Shown piece by piece: positions 59,292-64,000 of a stretch of 64,000 nt of DNA. Under the pieces are notes generated by a model. It was not told the DNA's origin. It worked only from the letters and a program-made list of their open reading frames with translations, and did not search any database. Where the stretch lies: the NCBI GenBank assembly GCA_035254305.1, contig DATFAS010000002.1, forward strand, positions 5,387-69,386. Reading direction: 5' to 3'. Positions within the stretch are counted from its first letter, which is position 1, and each line of letters begins with the position of its first letter. A program made the translations under genes and the position numbers. The DNA is from DATFAS01 sp035254305 (GTDB lineage Bacteria; Bacillota; Bacilli; Aneurinibacillales; RAOX-1).

Positions 59292-59420
59292 GGACCTTAT
59301 TGCCTCGCGCCCAATCCAAATTAGGGCTCCTACCCAAATAAGGTCCCACCAGGCCTCTAATATCTAAATTGAAGCTAAAAATAGATAAATAGCGGCTCTA
59401 GAGGACCTTATTGTTTTTTT
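59292..59420 (+). terminator. Three-copy GGACCTTATT element with terminator after rqcH
   Basis: GGACCTTATT occurs at 59292-59301 and 59403-59412, with its complement AATAAGGTCC at 59337-59346. The middle copy can pair with either neighbour; pairing with the right copy makes a stem followed by GTTTTTTT (59413-59420). The layout resembles a switch of mutually exclusive hairpins but no gene follows on the plus strand. Confidence 0.6.
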
Positions 59421-59438
59421 CCTTCTAAAACTTCTGTA

Positions 59439-60185
59439 TTAAATACTATATGTCCCAATATCCAGTGCATCCATAATTTGTTCACGAAGAAGCATAAATT
59501 CTTTACTATTTCGATTCCTTGGACGGTCCATATCTGCATGTAGAGTCTTAATGATTTTAGCTGGGCGTGGGCTCATTACATAAATCGTATCTGCTAAATA
59601 AACGGCCTCATCGATATCATGGGTAATGAGCAGCACGGTCATTCCCGAACCCCTCCAAAGCTTCACCAATTCATTTTGCATCGTTACGCGTGTTATGGCA
59701 TCTAAGGCACCGTATGGCTCATCTAGAAGAAGCACTTCCGGATTCATCACAAGTGCACGAGCAATCGATGCACGCTGCTTCATCCCTCCGGATAGCTGGG
59801 AAGGATAGTATTTTTGAAATCCATGAAGTCCTACCTTCTCTAGAATATCATCGACTTTCTTTTTACGTTCCTTCTTAGAAACACCATTTAGCTCCATTCC
59901 AAATCCTACATTCTCCTCAACCGTTCGCCAAGGATAGAGAGCATGCTCTTGGAAGATCATCATTCTCTCTGGGTTTGGCTTTGTCACTGGTTGATTATTC
60001 GCTACTACATTTCCAGTTGTGGGAGTTTCTAAACCGGCTAGCATTCGAAGTAATGTACTTTTCCCGCACCCAGAAGGGCCAACAATTGCAGCAAATTTTC
60101 CTTTGGGAATTGTAATATCAATGTGATCAATAACAGTAAGATTACCAAATTTTTTACTGATATTTTCTAAGGAAAGGTCCTGCAT
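59439..60185 (-). CDS. ABC importer ATP-binding protein (SsuB/TauB/NrtD family)
   Basis: The 248-residue ATPase has Walker A VGPSGCGKSTLLRMLAG, Q-loop FQEHALYPWRTVEENV, signature LSGGMKQRASIARAL, Walker B LLLDEPYGALD and switch His in LLITHDIDEAV. The FxEHALxPWRTVxENVxxG form is typical of nitrate/sulfonate/taurine and pyrimidine-precursor importers. It lies 2 bp after the permease gene. Substrate cannot be assigned from sequence. Confidence 0.92.
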   Translation of the reverse strand: MQDLSLENISKKFGNLTVIDHIDITIPKGKFAAIVGPSGCGKSTLLRMLAGLETPTTGNVVANNQPVTKPNPERMMIFQEHALYPWRTVEENVGFGMELNGVSKKERKKKVDDILEKVGLHGFQKYYPSQLSGGMKQRASIARALVMNPEVLLLDEPYGALDAITRVTMQNELVKLWRGSGMTVLLITHDIDEAVYLADTIYVMSPRPAKIIKTLHADMDRPRNRNSKEFMLLREQIMDALDIGTYSI

Positions 60186-60187
60186 AC

Positions 60188-61030
60188 TTATTCACCCCCT
60201 GAAACGTAACGCCAATGAAGTAGTTTATGTTTAATGCGTTCAAGAACAATATGATCCAAAATTAAGGCAATCCCCCCGATGGTCATAATGCTTGCCAGCA
60301 CTTGAGCCATATTGGCTGTCTCACCTGCATAGCTGATGGTCCACCCCAAACCGCTAGATGCTCCCCCTACCATCTCGGCAGCGATTAGCGAACGCCACGC
60401 ATTCCCGAAGGATACCTGTGCACCGGTTACAACAGCTGGTAGAGATTCAGGAGCAAAGATTTTGGTTAACAATTGCCATTTGCTTGCACCTAAAACTCTC
60501 CCTAATTCAAGATGGATTTTATTAATTCCCTCGGTAGCATTCATCACAGATAAGGCCATTGGGAAGAAGCTCGCGATTGTAATAACAATAATAATAGGTG
60601 CATTCCCGAAGCCAAGCATAAGGGCCAAAAACGGCACCCATGTAATCGGTGGAATGGACTGTAAAATCGCAATTAAGCTTCTAAGATAGACTGCAAAATG
60701 ACGAGATAATCCAGCTAATAATCCGAGTAAGGCACCCAACAAGCAAGCAATTGGATAACCTAGAGCCAAGCGCATTAGGCTCGTTCCAAGCCCATTTAAA
60801 TACTTAGCATCACTAAAATTTTGGAAAAACTTAGCAAGAGCAACGTTAACTTGTGGTAACACGAAGCTTGGTAGAAATAATGTAGCTACTTCCCAAATCA
60901 GGATTAAGCTTAAAATAGCAGTGATATATGGCCAACTACGGTTCCATATCGATTTGAGAGTATTTCCTTTTGGTGTTTTACTAGTCGGAGCAGTCGGAGC
61001 CAATTGGATTACCTCTTGTTTATCTATCAC
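60188..61030 (-). CDS. ABC importer permease (SsuC/TauC family)
   Basis: The 280-residue protein has six membrane segments and the EAA loop (ELGRVLGASKWQLLTKIFAPESLPAV, in parts) that contacts the ATPase. The N terminus (1-about 33) is cytoplasmic and polar. It lies between the binding-protein and ATPase genes and forms a homodimer in such importers. Confidence 0.92.
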   Translation of the reverse strand: MIDKQEVIQLAPTAPTSKTPKGNTLKSIWNRSWPYITAILSLILIWEVATLFLPSFVLPQVNVALAKFFQNFSDAKYLNGLGTSLMRLALGYPIACLLGALLGLLAGLSRHFAVYLRSLIAILQSIPPITWVPFLALMLGFGNAPIIIVITIASFFPMALSVMNATEGINKIHLELGRVLGASKWQLLTKIFAPESLPAVVTGAQVSFGNAWRSLIAAEMVGGASSGLGWTISYAGETANMAQVLASIMTIGGIALILDHIVLERIKHKLLHWRYVSGGE

Positions 61031-61048
61031 AAATCATTTCCCCTTTAT

Positions 61049-62119
61049 TTATTTTGCTGCTTTCTGCCAGGAAAGATCGAGTGATTTATTTACATCGATT
61101 TGCTGCTTAAGGATTCCTTGCTTTAACATGATATCCGAAATTTCCTGCATACGTTTGATCTGGTCATCGGTGATCTCATAGTTGTACTGTTGATTTTTTA
61201 TCGCCTTCGTAATGATATCTGTTGCTTTTACCTTTGATCCATCAGGAATCGCTAACGAATCCTCTTCTATGAAACGTTTTGTAATAAATCCGGCTGCTTT
61301 TTCAGGTTCTTTTTGAAGCATTTCAATAGCTTCTTTCTGTGCATCAAGGGCTTCAAAGGCTGCATCCTTATCCTTCTTCAAGAAATCACCAGATGTGATC
61401 GTCACCATGCAAGGAAATGGCCACTCTTTCCCAACCTGATAGATGGACTTCGCTCCCATTGTTGCCTGAGCTATAGAATCATATGGTTCGAATACAAAGG
61501 CAGCATCCACCTTACCAGCACCTAATGATTGAATGGCAACAGATGGCTCCACATAAACCATATTTAGATCCTCACGCGTTAACCCATCCTTAGCAAGGGT
61601 CACACCATTAAGTACGATATCAGCAGTGGTTCCTTGTTTCTGAGAGGCTACGGTTTTTCCTTTAAGATCCTTAATGTCCTTAATGTCAGAATCCTTACGA
61701 ACAATCATGCTATGATATCCCATTTGGGCACCACCAATTACTTTCAGGTCAGCTCCTTTTTCCAGCCAGGACAAGGCATTGGTAAAACCTAAAACACCCA
61801 CATCAACCTGTCCGCCCACAATCGCTTTAATTAAGTCCGTACCGCTGCTAAACATCTTAAGATCAGCTTGAATCCCGTGCTTTTCATAAAGCTTTGCATC
61901 ATTAGCAAGAATGGCAGGGGCATCGTCCATTACCATGATATATCCAACAGTTATTTTTTTAAGTTCAGGGTTTTTCTTATCCGTACCGCTATCACTTGCA
62001 CTAGAATGTTGATGATTCTCGCTACTACTGTTATTGCTACCACCACATGCTGTTAATGAAAACGCCAAAATCCCTGTCATTACGAGAGTAGCTACTTTTT
62101 TTAAATGATTGGTCCCCAA
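61049..62119 (-). CDS. ABC importer substrate-binding lipoprotein (SsuA/NMT1-like)
   Basis: The 356-residue protein has a lipoprotein signal peptide with lipobox LTAC (Cys25), then a Ser/Asn/His linker (GGSNNSSSENHQHSSASDSG). The binding domain runs ITVGYIMVMDDAPAILAND...GVLGFTNALSWLEKGADLKVIGG, the two-lobed SsuA/NMT1 fold. Ligand classes include sulfonates, taurine, nitrate and thiamine-pyrimidine precursors; sequence alone does not decide. Start codon is TTG, with AAAGGAGAG 8 bp upstream; there is no ATG alternative. A near-consensus promoter precedes it. Confidence 0.9.
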   Translation of the reverse strand: MGTNHLKKVATLVMTGILAFSLTACGGSNNSSSENHQHSSASDSGTDKKNPELKKITVGYIMVMDDAPAILANDAKLYEKHGIQADLKMFSSGTDLIKAIVGGQVDVGVLGFTNALSWLEKGADLKVIGGAQMGYHSMIVRKDSDIKDIKDLKGKTVASQKQGTTADIVLNGVTLAKDGLTREDLNMVYVEPSVAIQSLGAGKVDAAFVFEPYDSIAQATMGAKSIYQVGKEWPFPCMVTITSGDFLKKDKDAAFEALDAQKEAIEMLQKEPEKAAGFITKRFIEEDSLAIPDGSKVKATDIITKAIKNQQYNYEITDDQIKRMQEISDIMLKQGILKQQIDVNKSLDLSWQKAAK

Positions 62120-62170
62120 TTTCTTTCTCTCCTTTTAATCACTATAATTCCTACCTTTTTAATATGTTTT

Positions 62171-62207
62171 ATTATAATCATGATTCTTAGATCCGTCAAC
62201 ACGTTGA
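62171..62207 (-). promoter_or_regulatory. Importer promoter with overlapping palindrome
   Basis: On the minus strand: TTGACG (62194-62199), 17-bp spacer, TATAAT (62171-62176). The palindrome TCAACACGTTGA (62196-62207) overlaps the -35, a typical position for a repressor or activator operator. Confidence 0.75.
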
Positions 62208-62324
62208 TTAGGTGATAAACGTTTTATTTTTACTTGATTACATGATAAGTTAATATTTGTAAGTAGTTAGCTCTTACCCTAGAATTTATTGAAATTACTT
62301 ATAAACAACATTGGAGGGAATTTC

Positions 62325-63686
62325 ATGAATGTGGAGTCATTCTTTGTTAATCAACGTTCTCGATATCTTGAAGAATTAAAAGAATTCTTGCGCATCCCAA
62401 GTATCAGTGCTCTGACTGATCATAAGGAGGATATGAATACAGCTGCCGAGTGGTTAGCAGAATCACTGAAAACAGCTGGCCTAAAAAATGTCCAAATCCT
62501 ACCTACTAAAGGGCACTCAGTCGTCTATGGTGAATGGCTAGAAAATCCTAGTAAACCAACTGTTCTTATTTATGGACATTATGATGTTCAGCCTGTTGAT
62601 CCTCTTAACCTTTGGCAAACTCCGCCTTTTGAACCCGACATAAGAGACAATAAGATCTATGCACGAGGCGCAACAGATGACAAAGGGCAAGTATTTATGT
62701 ACATAAAAGTCATCGAAGCTTTGTTATCAACGAATAGTCTTCCGATCAATGTGAAGTTCTGTATTGAAGGAGAAGAAGAAATTGGCAGTCCTAATTTGGA
62801 AGAATTCGTCGAACAACATAAAGAACTGCTTTCAGCTGATGTGTTGGCCCTTTCGGATACTACGCTATTAGAAAAGGGGAAACCCGCTATTTGCTACGGG
62901 CTAAGAGGCTTATGCGGCTTACAAATTGATTTGACAGGACCAAATAGTGACCTACATTCAGGGCTATATGGTGGGGCAGTGCAAAATCCCATTCACGCCT
63001 TAGTCGAGCTTCTATCAACGATGCATGATTCTCAGGGAAAGGTAACAATTGATGGTTTCTATGATCAAGTTCAACCATTATTAGATGAGGAACGCCAGGC
63101 TTTTAATGAGCTGGGTCAATCTGAAGAACAATTAAAGGAACAACTAGGAGTTCCAGAGCTTTTTGGAGAAAATGGATATAGTGCATTAGAGAGAACTTGG
63201 GCAAGACCAACTTTGGAAGTAAACGGCATCTGGGGAGGCTTTTCTGGAGAAGGGACCAAAACAATTATACCTGCCGAGGCACATGCCAAAATTACTTGTC
63301 GTTTAGTACCTGATCAAGAACCGGAAGCAATCCTAGAATTAATTGAAAAACATGTGACTAAACATACCCCACCAGGTGTTTGGGTTGGAGTCACTCGATT
63401 TGATAAAGGGCGCCCTTTTGTTTCTCCAATCAATCATCCAACCATTCAAGCTGCTGCTAAAGCCTACAAGAAGGCGTATGGTGTTGAACCTGCTTTTACC
63501 CGCATGGGAGGATCTATTCCTATTGTTGAAAGCTTCGGTAGACTACTTAGTATACCCGTTGCTATGATGGGATTTGGCCTCTCTGATGAAAACTTCCATG
63601 CACCTAACGAGCATTTTCATTTAGAAAACTTTGATAAAGGTCTTTTAACTATAAGCTATTTCTTTGAGGAAATGTCGAACTTATAG
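62325..63686 (+). CDS. M20-family dipeptidase (CNDP/PepV-like)
   Basis: The 453-residue zinc peptidase has the metal and catalytic motifs YGHYDVQPVDP (His, Asp), RGATDDKGQ (bridging Asp), EGEEEIGS (catalytic Glu pair) and the C-terminal NEHFHLENF (His). A dimerisation domain lies between (about 190-310). It likely cleaves dipeptides or similar amide bonds in the cytoplasm; substrate unknown. The ATG at 62325 follows TTGGAGGGA. It diverges from the importer genes. Confidence 0.93.
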   Translation: MNVESFFVNQRSRYLEELKEFLRIPSISALTDHKEDMNTAAEWLAESLKTAGLKNVQILPTKGHSVVYGEWLENPSKPTVLIYGHYDVQPVDPLNLWQTPPFEPDIRDNKIYARGATDDKGQVFMYIKVIEALLSTNSLPINVKFCIEGEEEIGSPNLEEFVEQHKELLSADVLALSDTTLLEKGKPAICYGLRGLCGLQIDLTGPNSDLHSGLYGGAVQNPIHALVELLSTMHDSQGKVTIDGFYDQVQPLLDEERQAFNELGQSEEQLKEQLGVPELFGENGYSALERTWARPTLEVNGIWGGFSGEGTKTIIPAEAHAKITCRLVPDQEPEAILELIEKHVTKHTPPGVWVGVTRFDKGRPFVSPINHPTIQAAAKAYKKAYGVEPAFTRMGGSIPIVESFGRLLSIPVAMMGFGLSDENFHAPNEHFHLENFDKGLLTISYFFEEMSNL

Positions 63687-63690
63687 AATG

Positions 63691-63721
63691 ATGGGGTAGG
63701 CTGATCAGCTACCCCTTCTTT
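63691..63721 (+). terminator. Terminator of the M20 peptidase gene
   Basis: GGGGTA (63691-63696) and GCTGATCAGC (63698-63707) form a stem closed by TACCCC (63708-63713), followed by TTCTTTTCC. Confidence 0.82.
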
Positions 63722-63862
63722 TCCTTTTCCTATTTTTATTAGAGGTTCTCCAGGAATTTTGGACCAAGATCCCTCAATAGCAACGCTTAGTTGAACTTTC
63801 TCCATTTATTCGGGACTACAGTGGACTTAGAACTGCACATTTTGTCGGCGATACCCCTTATA
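63722..63862. other. Spacer between the M20 gene terminator and the group II intron
   Basis: I see no gene or clear signal in these 141 bp. They include the 3' exon-side flank of the intron (TATAAGGGGTATCGCC on the minus strand). Confidence 0.6.
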
Positions 63863-64000
63863 ATCGGGTAGGAGGCTACCCATTAATTGAGTAGCCGACC
63901 TCCCACACCACCGTACGAACCGTTCGGTATACGGCGGTTCCTTAGTTTACGCGGTAGCTAGGCGATAATAGTCTGAGAAGAATAGGAATCCAAGTCCTTT
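63863..64000 (-). mobile_element. 3' end of a bacterial group II intron (continues beyond the window)
   Basis: On the minus strand the segment contains a domain V-like hairpin (ACCGCCGTA ... TACGGTGGT, about 63909-63940) and a domain VI stem (GGCTACTC ... GGGTAGCC). The unpaired A 7 nt before the proposed end CCTACCCGAT fits the branch point. The block GAACCGCCGTATACCGAACG is, from memory, characteristic of group II introns that encode a reverse transcriptase. Upstream bases to the window edge are open in two frames to 63947 or nearby and may be the end of that protein; I cannot choose the frame. Confidence 0.75.

Overview
The window is a core chromosomal segment of a low-to-moderate GC, endospore-forming Firmicute of the order Bacillales. 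The evidence is the gene set and order (the ylq/rps-ffh-ftsY-smc cluster, the ylb cluster and the ylo cluster of Bacillus), the sporulation genes sda, spoVM and ylbJ, the biofilm regulator remA, a PASTA-domain Ser/Thr kinase with its phosphatase, and consistent AGGAGG-type ribosome binding sites. fabH and fabF lie inside the fapR-plsX-fab operon, and recG is separated from fapR, so the order differs from Bacillus subtilis. I cannot name the genus.

Layout. 1-1.7 kb (+): 3' part of comM, then sda behind a cluster of DnaA boxes. 1.7-22.7 kb (-): one large lipid, division and translation block, transcribed as fapR-plsX-fabH-fabD-fabG-acpP-fabF-rnc-smc-ftsY, then ylxM-ffh-rpsP-khpA, then ylqD-rimM-trmD-rplS-lepB-rbgA-rnhB-ylqG-ylqH-yraN. 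22.7-29.5 kb: the rpmF-yceD and rsmD-coaD genes (-), tmcAL and ylbJ (+), and ylbK-ylbL (-). 29.5-31.8 kb: a 2.3-kb stretch with no long gene, but rich in hairpins, terminators and four very small candidate genes; this is the least explained part of the window. 31.8-36.6 kb (+): a pyruvate dehydrogenase operon, pdhABCD. 36.6-57.4 kb (-): recG, yloU, spoVM, rpe-rsgA-prkC-prpC-rlmN-rsmB-fmt-def-priA-coaBC, rpoZ-gmk-remA-yicC and a Ca2+-type P-ATPase, interrupted by rpmB and a 140-residue orphan gene on the + strand. 57.5-59.3 kb (+): rqcH. 59.4-62.1 kb (-): an SsuABC/TauABC-type ABC importer. 62.3-63.7 kb (+): an M20 dipeptidase. The right edge carries the 3' end of a group II intron.

How the genes work together. 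FapR with its own operator controls phospholipid and fatty acid synthesis; SRP (Ffh), its receptor FtsY and signal peptidase LepB form a secretion set; Smc, RecG and PriA handle chromosome structure and fork rescue; Def, Fmt, RsmB, RlmN, RimM, TrmD, RsgA, RbgA and RqcH make and police ribosomes; PrkC/PrpC provide envelope signalling. 

Main points of interest are a full-length fapR with no ATG/GTG/TTG start, a ylxM-ffh promoter bracketed by an 18-bp perfect direct repeat, two or three structured RNA candidates and small genes in the 29.5-31.8 kb gap, a promoter-like 33-bp element present twice, and a 26-residue spoVM. I saw no tRNA, rRNA, CRISPR array, prophage or complete insertion sequence. 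I found no clear evidence of a wholly new multi-gene system.
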